DNA of 5,110 nt from Treponema sp. (lineage in GTDB: Bacteria > Spirochaetota > Spirochaetia > Treponematales > Breznakiellaceae): contig JAISPY010000064.1 of assembly GCA_031274565.1 (NCBI GenBank), positions 1 through 5,110 of the forward strand, read 5' to 3'. Of the stretch, positions 4,956-5,110 are shown piece after piece. The notes beneath the pieces are model-generated. The model saw only the letters and a program-made list of their open reading frames with translations, was not told where the DNA came from and searched no databases. The position numbers were made by a program, and so were the translations under genes. The stretch's first letter is position 1, and every line of letters begins with the position of its first letter.

Positions 4956-5079
4956 AACTACAGGAATCCCCGCTTTTCAAGATGCTTGCTCCGTAGATCC
5001 CGATTGTATCGGTCATCACCAGCCGCGAGGCATTTTTAGTCCACTCATAGCAGGCAGACCATTTAACCCCATCATCCGA
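4954..5079 (-). other. Short open frame, possible gene remnant or tail
   Basis: The frame is open for 41 codons before TAG, directly after an in-frame TAA at 5080-5082. It reads SDDGVKWSACYEWTKNASRL and continues VMTDTIGIYGASILKSGDSCS. The opening S-DDG-x-x-W is reminiscent of BNR/Asp-box repeats (S-x-D-x-G-x-x-W), which suggests the end of a decayed or frameshifted surface protein gene. I do not recognise it. There is no start codon with a ribosome site, and 41 codons is within chance. The rest of 4956-5110 holds nothing else I can support. Confidence 0.15.
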
Positions 5080-5110
5080 TTATGATTTTATAAGATTACT
5101 CGATTTTCAG

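Noticed and set aside
1..5110. Mobile elements, CRISPR arrays, foreign islands or a new defence or biosynthetic system
   Set aside because: The genes are conserved core genes in conserved order. I saw no terminal inverted repeats, integrase or transposase motifs, regularly spaced repeats, or compositional break within the operon.

Overview
This window is an ordinary but information-rich core region: the translation/transcription locus tRNA-Thr(GGU) - rpmG - tRNA-Trp(CCA) - secE - nusG - rplK - rplA - rplJ - rplL - rpoB. All of it lies on the minus strand, so transcription runs from the right end of the window to the left. The gene order and protein sequences point to a bacterium of the spirochaete group, most likely a Treponema-like organism of moderate GC content. 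Reasons are the RpoB N-terminus (RTYIGKDIQDVMELPDLIDIQL), the rpmG-tRNA-Trp-secE-nusG order, and tRNA genes without encoded CCA. This placement is from memory of the families and was not tested by a search.

Right end (4860-5110): a non-coding, partly AT-rich stretch. It holds a clear sigma70-type promoter (TTGACA, 17-bp spacer, TATTCT) just upstream of tRNA-Thr. Further upstream are an imperfect purine-rich direct repeat and a short open frame that may be the decayed or terminal piece of an unknown gene. Next (4254-4859) come two tRNA genes interleaved with two small protein genes, L33 and SecE, both too short to stand out in ordinary ORF searches. Then come nusG (3671-4228) and a 131-bp spacer with U-tracts, a candidate second promoter and a chain of mutually exclusive hairpins. 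After that, rplK, rplA and rplJ are packed tightly: a 4-bp ATGA overlap, then a 3-bp gap. A 214-bp structured spacer precedes rplL, and a 119-bp spacer with an attenuator-like hairpin precedes rpoB. The first 389 codons of rpoB run off the left edge.

Functionally, the genes supply parts of the ribosome (L33, L11, L1, L10, L12), the Sec translocon (SecE), the elongation factor NusG and the RNA polymerase beta subunit, probably on one long, processed transcript with internal start and attenuation points. Nothing here looks mobile, foreign or like a new multi-gene system. The best lead for something undescribed is an almost identical 20-21-nt hairpin motif in two separate spacers of the same operon, before rplK and before rplL. 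It could be a shared regulatory RNA element.
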